In this document: positions 43,200-54,796 of the stretch, in pieces | How the letters are laid out: each line of letters opens with the position of its first letter | Numbering within the stretch: the first letter of the stretch is position 1 | NCBI GenBank assembly: GCA_036435485.1 | Contig: CM071595.1 | Coordinates: 100,184,580 to 100,248,579, forward strand | Source: Saposhnikovia divaricata | Lineage: Eukaryota; Streptophyta; Magnoliopsida; Apiales; Apiaceae | DNA length: 64,000 nt | Reading direction: 5' to 3' | The notes under the pieces: model-generated | Told to the model about the DNA's origin: nothing | The model's input: the letters and a program-made list of their open reading frames with translations, nothing else | Databases searched by the model: none | Program-made: the position numbers and the translations under genes

Positions 43200-43214
43200 A
43201 CCTAAGCTCTGATA
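43200..43214 (-). other. Primer-binding site of gypsy insertion next to copia RT
   Basis: Minus strand TATCAGAGCTTAGG matches the plant initiator-tRNA-Met type PBS (TGGTATCAGAGC...). It directly follows the copia codons ATG TAT, with TAT shared by both sides. Confidence 0.7.
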
Positions 43215-46080
43215 CATCAATGCACCGATAGCACTAAGATATGGCACTTCAGGACCAAGTACTTCTTCGTTTTCCTCTCTTGGCCGGAACACATCCTTTT
43301 TCTTATCAAGTAAATGGATGTGATTTGTCCATGTAAAAACATTTTAAGATTTTTTCTGTATATGCTGACTGGTGCACAAATATTCCACCAGATAGATGCT
43401 CAATCTTCAATCCAAGGCAGAATTTTGTTTTTCCAAGGTCTTTCATTTCAAATTCTGCCTTTAAATAATCGACTGTCTTTTGGAGCTCTTCAGGAGTTCC
43501 GATAATATTTATATCATCAACATATACAGCAACTATAGCAAATGAAGATTTTGTCTTCTTTATAAAAACACATGAACAAATAGGATCATTCTTGTACTGT
43601 TCCCTTAATAAATAATCACTTAATCTTTTATACCACATTCGACCAGACTGTTTCAATCCGTATATGGATCTTTGTAACTTAATCGAATAAAGGTCACGTG
43701 AATGTGATATAGATACTTCAGGTATTCAAAATCCTTTAGGGATCCTCATATAAATATCTTTTTCGAGGGAACCATACAAGTATGTTGTCACAACATCCAT
43801 TAAGCGCATATCTAATTTTTCAATAACGGCCAGGCTAATAAGGTAACGAAAAGTAGTAGCATCCATTACAGGGGAATATGTTTCCTCATAATCAATGCCT
43901 GGCCTTTGTGTAAATCCTTGAGCAACTAGACGTGCTTTGTATCTCACAATTTCATTTTTGTCATTTCTCTTTCGTACAAATACCCATTTATAACCAACGG
44001 GTTTCATCCCTTCAGGGGTTCGGACTACAAGTCCAAAAACCTTATGTTTATTAAGTGAGCTCAATTCTTTTTCAACTGCTTCTTTCCATTTTGTCCAATC
44101 ATCTCTACGTCGACATTCATCAACGGATTTTGGTTCAAGATCCTCATTTTCAATCATTATATCAAGCGATACATTATATGCAAAATTTTCATCGACGATG
44201 ATATCATTTCGGTTCCATCTTTTTCCCGTGACAACATAATTGATTGAGATCTCTTTATTTTCCTTTTCAGGTACCTGATCCTCTTCTGGGGTTTCATCTT
44301 TCATGTCACAGGACTCTTCTAGAGTCTCTTCTGGAGATTTTATTTCCTCTATTTGGGCATCCTCACTCTTTGCTCCTTTTCTTTTTCGCGGATTTTTATC
44401 TTTGGAACCGATCGGTCTACCACGCTTCATGCGAGGTTTTGATTCATTTGCTCTAATTAATTGTCCTTCAGGGACTTCTATTTTTACAGGAGCATTTTCA
44501 GCTGGAACGTGTGACTTTGTTACTCTATTTAAATCAGTGAATGCATCAGGTAATTGATTTGCAATGCCTTGTAAATGAATAATTTTCTGAACTTCCAGTT
44601 CACATTGATTTGTTCGAGGATCATAAGTATTCAATGTTGATGCATTCCATGTAATTTCTTTTTCCAGCTGTTTATTTTCTCCCCCTGATTTAAGGATAAT
44701 CTTGTTCTCTCCCCCTAATCTCGGAAAAATAGTTTCATCAAAATGACAGTCTGCAAATCTTGCAGTAAACATATCCCCTGTCAATGGTTCAAGATATTTT
44801 ATTATAGAGGGAGATTCATAACCGATATATATTCCCAATCTTCTTTGGGGACCCATCTTTGTTCGTTGTGGTGGAGCAATTGGGACATATACCCCACATC
44901 CAAAAGTTCTCAGATGGGAAATATTAGGCTCTCTTCCGGAAGCCAATTGCAGGGGAGAAAATTTATGATAACTTGTAGGTCTGATACGTACAAGTGCTAC
45001 TGCATGCAAAATAGCATGCCCCCAAATTGAAGTGAGATTTGTTCTCATAATCAATGGTCTGGCAATCAATTGGAGTCGTTTGATGAATGATTCTGCGAGA
45101 CCATTCTGTGTATGAACATGAGCAACAGGATGTTCAATATTGATTTCAATTGACACACAGTACTCATTGAAGGCTCTAGATGTGAATTCTCCTGCATTGT
45201 CTAAACGGATTGTACTGATATTATAATCAGGAAATTGTGCTCTTAATCGAATTATTTGCGCAAGTAGTCTCGCAAACGCCAGGTTATGAGACGATAATAA
45301 GCACACATGTGACCATCGAGTTGATGCATCAATTAATACCATAAAGTATTGAAATGGTCCACATGATGGGTGAATGGGCCCACATATATCACCCTGTATC
45401 CGTTCTAAAAATCTAGGAGATTCTGTTCCAACTTTTGCCAAAGAAGGCCTGATTATTAATTTTCCCTGAGAACAAGCAGCACAGGAGAATTCATTCAATT
45501 GAAAAATCTTCTGGTTTTTCAATGGATGCCCATGTGAGTTTTCAATAATTATCCGCATCATAGTTGATCCCGGATGTCCCAACCGGTCATGCCAAACAAT
45601 AAAATTGCTTGTATCAGTAAACTTCTGGTTTACGATTGCATTTGCCTCAATTTCACGTATATTTGTATAATATAATCCGGAAGAAAAAGCGGGTAGTTGT
45701 TCCTTCATATATTTCTTACCTGAAGTGATGCATGTTATACAAAGAAATTCTTTATTTTCTTTACTGATTGTTTCAATATGATATCCATTTCTGCGAATAT
45801 CTTTGAAACTCAACAAGTTTCTTTGTGATTTTGGAGAGAACAATGCATCAGTTATAACAAATTTTGTTCCTCCAGGTAATAATAAGTTAGCTCTTCCAGA
45901 GCCTTCAATCAAATTAATACTTCCGGATATATTGTTAACATTGCCTTCGTACTTGTGTAAAGAAGTAAAATATTTTTCATTTCAAAGGATAGTGTGCGTA
46001 GTTGCGCTATCAACGAGACAAATATCTTCATCTATTTTATGAGCAGTGCAAGAATGAGAGATATCCATATCACTTCAAAT
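43215..46080 (-). pseudogene. Copia protease-integrase-RT, interrupted by stops
   Basis: Minus strand. The protease has LVDSATTHT near 46010, followed by an in-frame TGA. The main frame (45912-43726) contains the integrase zinc module (HDRLGHPG, CAACSQGK), catalytic-core motifs QGDICGPI, IRLDNAGEF and NGLAESF, an Arg/Lys-rich linker (KRGRPIGSKDK), and RT motifs GYKWVFVRKR and YKARLVAQGF. An in-frame TGA at 43726-43728 is followed by the same frame to 43306, including GLKQSGRMWYKRL-type sequence and the catalytic YVDDINI. A frameshift near 43310 precedes PREENEEVLGPEVPYLSAIGA and the insertion border. Confidence 0.92.
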
Positions 46081-46192
46081 AAAAGCACACATAATTAGAA
46101 ATTTCATAATAATTAAGCACATAAAGTCTTACACATAATAATTAAATTAAGATAAACAGTCTTTCAACCTACTAAGTATAATAATATATGTA

Positions 46193-47179
46193 TCATTCAT
46201 TGTTGCTTTCTTCAGGGATTTCATAAAAATCAGACACTTCCAAATGTGTCATATCAGAGGGGTTGTACTCGGGTCCATCACCTTGAAAAGCAAAATTTGC
46301 TTCAACAGATTTTTCTTTCTCCTTCTGGGATGCTTGGTACAGGTCAACCAAGTGTTTGGGCGCACGACAGGTACGCGACCAATGACCCTTCATTCTACAT
46401 CGAAAACAAACATTCTCAACATTCTTTTGTACTCTTTTATCTTTCTCCACTATCTCCAACTTCGGGTTGGAATTTGGTTTTCTATGTTTGAGAAAACGGT
46501 TGTTTCTCACAAAATTTCCTTGACCGCATCCACGACCGCGTCCACCACCGCGTCCACGCCCAAAATTATAAGATGCCACATTCACTTCAGGGAAAGGGCT
46601 AGATCCAATAGGGCGAGACTCGTGATTCTTCATCAAAAGCTTATTATTTTGCTCAGCAACAAGAAGACATGATATTAAATCTGAATATTTTGTAAAACCT
46701 TTTTCACGATATTGTTGCTGGAGGAGTATATTTGAGGCATGAAAAGTTGAATAAGTTTTTTCTAACGTGTCCGCGTCAGTAATATTTTCTCCACATAATT
46801 TTAGTTGAGAAGTTATTTTGAAAAGTGCGGAGTTATATTCACTGACGATTTTAAAATCTTGAAGCCTCAAATGCATTCAATTATTACGAGCTTTTGGAAG
46901 AATCACAGTCTTTTGATGATCATATCTATCTTTCAAATTTTTCCAAAGTTCAAGTGGATATTTCACCGTAAGATATTCGGTTTTGAATCCTTCGTGAAGG
47001 TGGCGGCGAAGAAAAATCATTGCCTTTGCGCGGTTTGATTCAGATTCTTTATTTCCCTCTTTGATTTTGTCTCCAAGACCTTGTATGGCTAAATGAATTT
47101 CGATATCCAATATCCATGATAAATAGTTCTTTCCGATAATATCAAGAGCCTCAAATTCAAGTTTGGTAAAGTTTGACAT
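46193..47179 (-). pseudogene. Copia gag with one nonsense codon
   Basis: Minus strand. 47179-46877 encodes the start (MSNFTKLEFEALDI, YLSWILDIEIHL, LWKNLKDRYDHQKTVILPKAR), stops at a TGA, and continues in the same frame from 46876 with MHLRLQDFKIVSEYNSAL. This is where the family normally has a Trp codon, so TGG to TGA is the likely change. A Gly/Arg-rich segment precedes the CCHC knuckle CFRCRMKGHWSRTC. The frame ends at 46193. Gag packages the element RNA into virus-like particles. Confidence 0.9.
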
Positions 47180-47693
47180 TCTTAAGAAAAGATAATCACA
47201 AAGTTAAAACAATAAATCATAACAATAATAAATTCCAAACATGAATATAATGCGAAAATATGTAGATAGACAAATAGATAAACAAACAAGAAACTCATTG
47301 TTTCCTATATTCTAAAGAAAACTTAAAGGATGTCTCGGTCTATATGTATGAAAACAAATTATTAAGAATTGCATATATACTGATTATTATATACATTAAC
47401 GTGATGGTACATGGTGTCATGTAGATCTATAATATTATGCAACCAATATCTCATAAACCACTTCATTCATAAGACTTCAATATATTATATGGGAGCTTAA
47501 CATACATGCTTAAAATTTTATACATTTAGTTCACAAAACATATGTAAAAGGCAAAAATACATCCATTAATAAAGACGCGTACCTTAGAGTTGGATTTAGA
47601 AGATAAGAAAACTACTGACCTTTTTGTGCGAACCTTCAAACCTCCCAGCAAACTAACTTCAAAATTTTTTTTAAGCAAATCGTGTTGATAACG
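47180..47693 (-). other. Copia 5' leader and PBS-like site
   Basis: Non-coding. On the minus strand CGTTATCAACACGATTTGC follows the 5' LTR end, the expected PBS position. Confidence 0.6.
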
Positions 47694-47955
47694 TGTTAGA
47701 GATATATTATAGTAACTAAGATATATTAGAGAGGAGAAAGAGATAAGAGATGAGATTGTATTATTTTCAAGTAAGTCTACAATGACATGTAAGATGTCTA
47801 TTTATAGGCCTACTACATGAATGTTACAAGGACTTGAAAAGTCAAGAGTCTAAGGATTTGTAAAGCCAAAAGTCTAGAAGTTGAAAGCCAAAAGTCTAGA
47901 AGTTGAAAGACTAAAAGTTTTGTGCTAGAAACTTCTAGGACATCCATTCACAACA
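47694..47955 (-). mobile_element. 5' LTR of copia element
   Basis: 262 bp, same ends as 34708-34971. It has its own 22-bp duplication (GCCAAAAGTCTAGAAGTTGAAA, near 47861-47905) not seen in the other LTR. CTATTTATAGG near 47798 corresponds to a TATA-like CCTATAAATAG on the minus strand. Confidence 0.92.
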
Positions 47956-47960
47956 CTAAT

Positions 47961-48528
47961 TACCTTTTTTTTTTTTTTTTATATCTCAGATTCATAAATT
48001 TAAGCACTATGTCAGATATCACAACGGTAGATATTCGAAGTGAAATAAAACTAAATTTTATAAATAAAGATTTTTAATAATTAACTATTCAATAAACATG
48101 ATAATAATTAAAATGAATTGTATCATCTATACTATTCATCTATCTGTACTATAACGAGCAAGTACATTTTGTAGTTTGGTTAACCCAATATTTTGGTTAT
48201 TCTTTATTTTTGGTTATCCCTTTCATTCACAAGCGTTAGATTTGCAACTCAAATAAATAATAATAATTGGATACAATACTAAAAATTGTTATATATAAAG
48301 ATCTAATTTCGAATCCCACCAACAATATTTTAATTTATAATTAATATTAAAAGATGATATACAAACGTTGGAGGTTCGATTCCCGTCAACAATATATTAG
48401 TTTAGAAGTCTAAGTTTCGAATCCAACAACATATTAAAAAAAGGATTTATAATATTACATAATATTATAATAATAAAAATACTACACTATATATAAATTA
48501 AACAAAAAAAATAACATGTACTTTGTAC
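47961..48528. other. AT-rich spacer with degenerate direct repeats
   Basis: No gene. TTCGA(A/T)TCC(C)..CAACAATAT phrases recur at about 48307, 48374 and 48417. A poly-T run lies at 47967-47982. Confidence 0.45.
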
Positions 48529-48529
48529 G

Positions 48530-49157
48530 GGTTGATAGGCTACTTTCTACAAACAGCTCAGATGTTATAATTCGAACCCAAGGAGGTGATCAAGCCCGGA
48601 ATTGCGCCACTGTTAACCAATCCGGACCCGCGGAGACAATTCAAGCTCTGGGTAGCAGAACATGTGACATCTCAAAATCCCTGTCATCATCAGGGGTCCC
48701 AGTTGACAACAACAACTAATGATTACCAATAATTGGCACAGTCCAAGAATGAGGATGTCACACTCTAAAAGGTACCTGACATACTTTTCCACAATTATTC
48801 TCCTGGACAGGTGTCGTGCATCTGTGCGCCCCAGGTGTCCTACCTATCTAGGACTCAACGATCATGATTTAAGATACCAACCCCTAAGCCCTAATCCTTG
48901 GCCTATAAATAGACCAAGAAAAGAAGGTTTATGGGTTACATTCTCTTTTACACACTCACCACCTACACATACCCTCCACTTTAGATACTTCATATTCTTG
49001 ATATTATCTTCCTCAGCCTTCTCTCATTATCACGCCGGAGGCGCCGCGGGTCCAAACCCCTCTTCCGATGTTGTTTTGCAGTAGCCCAACCACCAGCTAA
49101 ACCGTACCAGGGCGATGGAACGGCTGTGGAGGAGTCCAACGGAATCTGGAGTTATCA
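48530..49157 (+). mobile_element. LTR of a Ty3/gypsy element, left boundary uncertain
   Basis: Plus orientation. The promoter-like CCTATAAATAGACC at 48901 is followed by a leader with a CT-rich stretch and CACGCCGGAGGCGCCGCGGG, a pattern seen in plant gypsy LTRs. It ends GTTATCA at 49157, directly before a PBS-like TTGGCGCTAGAAGGAGGG. The left end was placed near 48530 only by an approximate TG start. No second LTR is in the window. Confidence 0.55.
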
Positions 49158-49625
49158 TTGGCGCTAGAAGGAGGGGGTTGGCTCTGTCCTTTGGTCTCGG
49201 TGCCACTGGACTCGACTCCATCAACAAGTTCTTGAAGAAGAGTCTTAATCAAACCAGTAAGATCTAAAAACCATCTGAACCTTCAGTAAAATTGCAACCT
49301 TTACACCTCTTCAACTATGTATACATGTCTTTGGCCCTGTCTAGCCTCTGTTAATCTTGATCTGTTGCTTGCTCTTGATAAAGTTCGGATCTTTAGCCTT
49401 TAGACCTGATTAATAGCTAGATTTATATGACTGCTTGATATGTTGAAGTCTTGGCTTAGTCTTACTTGTTTACGTTTTGAACCACAAAATACGTGCATAC
49501 ATACGTTGTTTTCACGAAAAATAAAACCCAGATCTGTTGTAAAGCTTCTATCTTGTGAGAAATATTGTGTTGGAAACCATATTCTGTTGAAATCATGCCA
49601 AGGGGAAGCAAATCTACCCAAAGAC
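49158..49625 (+). other. PBS and leader with the possible first gag codons
   Basis: TTGGCGCTAGAAGGAGGG (49158-49175) resembles a gypsy PBS. The following 430 bp are non-coding and reach an ATG at 49594 (MPRGSKSTQR...), cut after about 10 codons by the hAT insertion at 49626. The coding claim is inference. Confidence 0.45.
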
Positions 49626-52154
49626 TAGAGCTGGAAAAAAAAAATCCAAAAAATCCGATATCCGTCCGAAATATCTGTATTCGTATCCGGAAAAAAACGG
49701 ATATTATCCGTATCCGAAGTCAACCGGATATTATCCGTATCTGAATTCGAGAGTTTAGGATAAGAATATGGATATAGGTATATCCGTATCCGAAAATATC
49801 CATATCCGAAAGTAATTATATATAATATATTTTTAATATATTTTTAATTTTTATCATTTACTCTTAAAAATAAAATATGATGAATTTGATATAAAATGAA
49901 ATAAAAATTAGAAGTAGACTAGTAGTGTAGTGGTACACCGTACACGTTCTAATTTCTAAAATCTAATTATCTAAAGAATAAAGTAGCTACCTAATTCACT
50001 AACCTAAAACCTAATTCATGTTCTAATTTTAAGCTGCGCCGCTCTCTGCCTCTCTTCTTCAGACTTCAGTTATTCGATCTTCACCGCTCGCATCGCCGCT
50101 CGGCCGCTCCATGCCTCCATCGCCCTAAAAAGGTTCGATACATACATGCTATTTATTTTCTTTTATTTACCCAAACATATACTTACATATATATACAAGG
50201 AAAATTGACAACAAGGGGGGAAGTTATTAGGCTGAACAAGAACATATGAGGTATAAAATGGTCTTCTTGATTTTATTGTTTTCTTGGTTTTTGAGTGTGT
50301 TTGTGTTGTTTTTAGTTTATTGATTGTTTGGTTTTTAATGATTGTATGTTTGTTGATGTTTTTCCTTTTTTGTTATGTCTATTTTTGTGTTCCTGATTTG
50401 GGAATTTTGTTGTCTGGATCATCAATGTCCTTTTTTCTGTTTTTGATAGATACACTCTTTTGGATATATATAAGATATTGAGATGGATCTATAGTTTGTC
50501 TGTCCGGAATGTATCTTTTTGTTGCATTAGATTTTACAGTGAAAATATGGATCCATCGAAATTCTTTGTAATGAGATATTTACTTGATTATTTGTTTATT
50601 ATTTGCAGATCCTTAATTCATTAAGGTCTCTGTCAAAGTGTCAATGGAACAAGGTAGACTTGTGTAGCTTGTGTTTAAACATCTCCAACTGATTTGAACA
50701 AGTTTTGATTCATACAGCCTTTAATTATTTTTATACTTGTGTGTGTATAAAATTGCAGAAAAAACTTCAAGTTCAACTCCATCTACAACCTCTAGTTCAG
50801 TTGGCATGACATCAACTAAATGTGTAGAAAATGTTTCCAAGAATAGTGACCAGGATTGCATAACAATTCCAGAAGATGGTGTGGAAGCAAAAAAAACCCG
50901 AAGAAAAGGAGAAACCGGCCAAGAAGCAGAAGGTGTTGACATCAGTTGTTTGGAACCACTTTGACCGTATTGAAAGCATAAAAGAAGGTACTAAGAAAAT
51001 TACTACTCTATGTAAATATTGTCACAGTCCTTTTAATGAGGCAAGTGACCAGGGAACAACTCATTTGAAAAATCACGCAGATAAGTGTCGAATGAGATTA
51101 GTTAAAGTTCCTGTATCCCAAATGCTTTTAGGAAAAAAGTTAAGTAAAGAGGATTCTCGGCCGAAATTAGGGGTTCATAAGTTTGATGTTGCTACTGAGT
51201 GAGAGTTATTTGCTAAAATGGTTGCGAAACATGATTTACCTTTTTTAATGGCAGAATATGATTACTTTCATCTTTGGATATCTTACATAATGCCTTCTTA
51301 CAAACATCGGGGTAGAAAGACGGTAAAATCTGACTTGGTAGGTGCGTATGCGGCTGAGAAAGAGCGAATTTATAAGGAAATTGAAACTTTGACTTCTAGA
51401 GTTAGTCTCACTACTGATGGGTGGAAGCCAAAGCATCAAAATAGATCATATTTTTGTGTCACTTGCACTATATTGATGCTGATTGGGTATTGCACAAACG
51501 AGTTATTTCTTTTCATGTTGTCCCATACCCTCATTGTGGTGTTAATTTAAGTGCATGGTTAAAAGAGAGAATCTTGGAGTGGAATATAGATAATAAGTTA
51601 TCTTAAATTGTTGTTGATAATGCTTCTAATAATTCGGGGATGCTTTTAGGTATTAAAAATTGGTTAAATGGGAAAAGAGCACTTGTTCACAATGGTGACA
51701 TGTTTCACATGCGTTGTGTGGCACATATTATGAATTTGATTGTTAAGAGTGGGTTAGAGATGCTAGATCAATTAATTGAAAAAATTCAAAAAACTGCAAG
51801 GTATATTGCATCTTCACCGCAAAGGGATGGGAAGTTCACCCTTGCATTGTCTCAAACCAAATTAAACAGTAGGAGACGAATCCCTTTAGATGTTGACAAT
51901 CGTTGGAATTCAACTTATGAAATGATTGTTGCATCACTTGAACTCCGGCCTGCTATTGATCGTCTACAAGAATTAGACCCCGAATATAAGTATCTGCCTT
52001 CTGAAATAGAGTGGGAAAATTGGAAAAAAGTGTGTGATTGTTTGAAGATTTTTTCAGATATTACAAAAAAACATTCTGGTGTGAAATATCCAACTGCAAA
52101 TTTGTATTTTATTGATGTAGTTCAGATTCGCAGGAGCATTAAGATATGGCTGGA
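49626..52154 (+). mobile_element. hAT transposon, right end lost
   Basis: The left end TAGAGCTGGAAAAAAA is followed by more than ten ATCCGTAT/ATATCCG-type subterminal motifs in both orientations (49650-49815), typical hAT transposase-binding clusters. A transposase gene follows. The right end and the second duplication copy are missing because a SIRE-like element is inserted at 52155. The left duplication would be CCAAAGAC (49618-49625). Confidence 0.75.
50644..52154 (+). pseudogene. hAT (Ac-like) transposase with BED zinc finger, broken
   Basis: A tiny first exon (ATG GAA CAA G, 50644-50653) and an intron (GT at 50654 to AG at 50758) lead into TSSSTPSTTSSSV. An A-run near 50886-50893 shifts the frame. 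The BED-type finger reads WNHFDRI...CKYCHSPF...THLKNHADKC (about 50945-51095). A TGA near 51200, a shift near 51465 and a TAA near 51604 further break the frame. Conserved transposase blocks LTTDGWKPKHQN (catalytic Asp region), VVDNASNN, MRCVAHIMNLIV and DVDNRWNSTYEMI are in order. The C-terminal hATC dimerisation region is cut off at 52155. Confidence 0.88.
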
Positions 52155-53207
52155 TGTTAGGTCCAAATGTGTTGTAGAGGGGGGGTGAATACAACTTTTC
52201 AAATATGAGAAGAAATAAATACGATGCAATAAACGAACACACAGATTCAAGGAATATATGTCTTATATATAACTTGAAGTGGTTGCTAAAACATTCATTA
52301 CAAAGTATAACAGAAGTTCAGAGAGAAGTGAATGATACTAAGCTCTGTGAATGCACTCTCTCTCTTTTTCATGTGTTTCTCTCAACTATTGCTCTTACAA
52401 AAACATTACACAAGTACTTCTATTTATACTACATGTAATCTATGTCCTGTAGTCTTCAAAGACTAAGATATACGTGGCCCAATGATGTCCACATAAATCT
52501 TGCCTTATCTTGAAAGCTTGGAAATCTGCCAATCAGAAGATGCCATGTGTCATGTTGAAGCTGCACTCTAAGTAGAACTTCTGCTTGAGAATTTCTACTT
52601 AGCCATCTCGAATTTCTAAGTAGAACTTCTACTTAGAAATATTCTACTTGGACATCTAGAATATTTAGTACTTAGAAAATATTCTGGTCTTCAACTTGAA
52701 ACTTCAATGCACATCTTGAACTTGTGATATCTTCATGTCTTCTTTATTCTTCACCAAGCTCTTGAACATGGATCTTTATTACTGACATAAACTTGCTATC
52801 AATGTCCTGACACTTGATGCACTGGTCTGGTTCATAAGTGACTAGTCTTGATAGTGTTTTTGCTTCTTGAATAAATTTCCATATTCACTTAGTAACGTGG
52901 CTTTCCAATGTTCGCTTTCCTTCTTGTTCACTTGAAATCAATTTGTCTTATTGATACTAATAGTTATGATCTTGATTCTTTATTTCTCAAATCACTGAGG
53001 CATGAACAACTTTTACTTGAACTTCTCTCAATGATTTCTTCTTGGCTTGATCATAGTTAACATGTTCAATTGTATCAATTACCTTGTCTTCATTTAGTGT
53101 TGATTTCTTGTGGCTTCTTGTTCTTGATTGTCTTCTGGTTAAGTATCTTTTCCTTTAATTGAGTTACATTAGTTATAGTGTTACAAGTTTACACACTCTG
53201 CCTTTCA
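52155..53207 (-). mobile_element. 3' LTR of the SIRE-like element
   Basis: About 1,053 bp. Minus strand starts TGAAAGGCAGAGTGTG immediately after the purine tract AAATAGGGGGAGAT (53208-53221). A TATA-like TATAAATAGAAG lies at 52428-52417, and the end is CCCCCCCTCTACAACACA...GACCTAACA at 52155. The CTAAGTAGAACTTCTAC motif is repeated inside (52560-52680). The hAT protein frame stops making sense exactly at this border. Confidence 0.7.
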
Positions 53208-53326
53208 ATCTCCCCCTATTTGATTGTCTAACAATGACATTCAAATTAATGAAGGATAACTCAACTAAACAATGAGACGAGAAAATATAATTAACATTAA
53301 AGTCTTGAATAATTTACAATTGAAAT

Positions 53327-53834
53327 TGTTAAATATAATTGATGTGTTTTAATCAGTGTTTAAGTGTTACAGTGAATTATCAGAGTTTAGCTGGAAGCAG
53401 TCAGAGTTTAGTGTAAACTCTGATAGATGGAAGCTCGACAGAGTTTGTCAAACTCTGTCTGGAGACAGCGTCTACTGGTCGACAGTACTTGAAGATTTAT
53501 TATGGAAGCGATATCTTTGAAGATTGGACAGCTATCAAAGAGATCGAGTTGACTTAGGAGACGTGTGACAATCTGTAATTGATATCATTGTATAGCTGAT
53601 TATTAGGAATATCAATTAGAGATTGTATCGTAGCTGTATGTTATATAAATACAGTTAGGTTAACCCTAGAAGGGTATCGTATAACGAATTATCTTTATTG
53701 TAACCTAGCAGCTCTTTGTGATATTTTACATCACGAAGAGGGTTCGTAATACAAGAAGTTTTTAAGTGCATAAACATTTTTACTTGTTAAACTCTCATAC
53801 AAAGTTGATTATTAATTGTGTATTCGGCCTAACA
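53327..53834 (+). mobile_element. Solo LTR, 508 bp
   Basis: Starts TGTTAAATATAATTG and ends GGCCTAACA, with perfect 5-bp duplications GAAAT at 53322-53326 and 53835-53839. A TATA-like GTTATATAAATACAG lies at 53639. Inside are AGAGTTTRGYTGGAAG/CAGAGTTT repeats at about 53385-53460. No internal region is present, so it is a recombination product nested in the 3' untranslated region of the SIRE-like element. Confidence 0.85.
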
Positions 53835-54064
53835 GAAATGTACTTTAAAACAATACAAAGAACTTAAACTAGAAACAGAATTCGAACTTCGAATTAAAGA
53901 TCATTTGAGTGATTCCTATCACTTGGATTATTTCATACCTTTTAGTCAAACTTATATCACCTAATTGGATTCACTCTAAGGTGAATTTTCCTCAAGTTAG
54001 TTAAAGCAACCGAAAGACATGAAGTTTTTCCAACTTCAAGTTCACACCACTCTGACCTTTAACC

Positions 54065-54787
54065 CTAATTCCGTTTCCTCTTTCTAGCTTCAGCAGCTTG
54101 GTCCTTTTCTTCTTTCTGCCTTCTGCGCTTCTCCTTCTGCTGCTGTTCTTTCTTGTACACTGGATCGTGAAGCTGCTTCCACCTAGCATTCAACAGACTT
54201 ACAGCTTCCATTTCTAGAGGATTCTTGGGCTCTGGATAAGGATGTTTGAAAAGCCTTCTGAGTTTGTCCACCTCCTGAGTAGTCCTGATCTTTGGAATGT
54301 CCTCAAAGTTCTTCATTATGAGCTGAGGTTTCCAATGTGCTTTATCAGCTTTAAACTGACAATAGATCATCTTGGGGTAGCCCTTGACACGGTTAGTATT
54401 GTGGACACTAGCCGCATCTCGCTCCATCTGCTTCTTTTCCACCACTACCTCAGACAGGTAACTCATGAGTCTCTGCTTTTCTTCCACATACTTATCTTCC
54501 ACTTCGCCCCATTTAAATACATGTAATACTCTCTCCAGAAATGCAGCATCTTGAGTCTGTAGCAGCCATTTTCTACTCATATGCAAGAGTGTTTGATTCT
54601 GGTCTGCATCTATGAATGCTAAGGCATCAGCTGTATCTTCAACATAAGCGTGTATCCAGTATACACTATCACTTCCTGGAACACCAATTGCCTCCCTTAT
54701 CTCTCCTTGTTCCAGTGCTCCAAAAGGAAGAGTCAGAGCTTCATCTACATTCTTCATTGCTTGAAGAATATTCCATTTCTTCTCCAT
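54065..54787 (-). CDS. Accessory frame, segment C
   Basis: 240 codons on the minus strand from an ATG at 54787. It is in the same frame as the upstream segment B and separated from it by one TAG and three codons (PEL). The protein is mostly helical in composition (DADQNQTLLHMSRKWLLQ, VEDKYVEEKQRLMSYLSE) and ends in a very basic tail (KEQQQKEKRRRQKEEKD). No known domain was recognised. It is probably the C-terminus of one ancestral accessory protein of the retroelement rather than a separate gene. Confidence 0.55.
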   Translation of the reverse strand: MEKKWNILQAMKNVDEALTLPFGALEQGEIREAIGVPGSDSVYWIHAYVEDTADALAFIDADQNQTLLHMSRKWLLQTQDAAFLERVLHVFKWGEVEDKYVEEKQRLMSYLSEVVVEKKQMERDAASVHNTNRVKGYPKMIYCQFKADKAHWKPQLIMKNFEDIPKIRTTQEVDKLRRLFKHPYPEPKNPLEMEAVSLLNARWKQLHDPVYKKEQQQKEKRRRQKEEKDQAAEARKRKRN

Positions 54788-54796
54788 CAGCTCCGG

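Larger units (their letters stand above)
35694..43214 (-). mobile_element. Decayed chromodomain-type gypsy insertion lacking its 5' LTR
   Basis: Minus-strand DNA inserted inside the copia RT. It has a 3' LTR (35694-37636), a polypurine-like stretch, an integrase C-terminus (37668-38070), a long decayed interior and, at the far end, a primer-binding site (43200-43214). The PBS abuts copia RT codons directly where a 5' LTR should stand. The interior contains a broken MULE transposase and an AT microsatellite. Gag and RT are not recognisable. Confidence 0.7.
34708..47955 (-). mobile_element. Ty1/copia retrotransposon interrupted by a gypsy insertion
   Basis: A minus-strand element with LTRs at 34708-34971 and 47694-47955 and a perfect 5-bp duplication CTAAT (34703-34707 and 47956-47960). 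Read on the minus strand: 5' LTR, PBS-like site, gag, protease, integrase, RT, [insertion 35694-43214], RNase H, polypurine tract, 3' LTR. Gene order INT before RT confirms copia. Several nonsense changes make it inactive. Confidence 0.93.

Noticed and set aside
52155..53834. One 1,680-bp LTR running TGTTAGG to CCTAACA
   Set aside because: The inverted ends look right, but GAAAT duplications define a separate solo LTR (53327-53834), and a polypurine tract at 53208-53221 marks the start of a minus-strand LTR ending at 52155.
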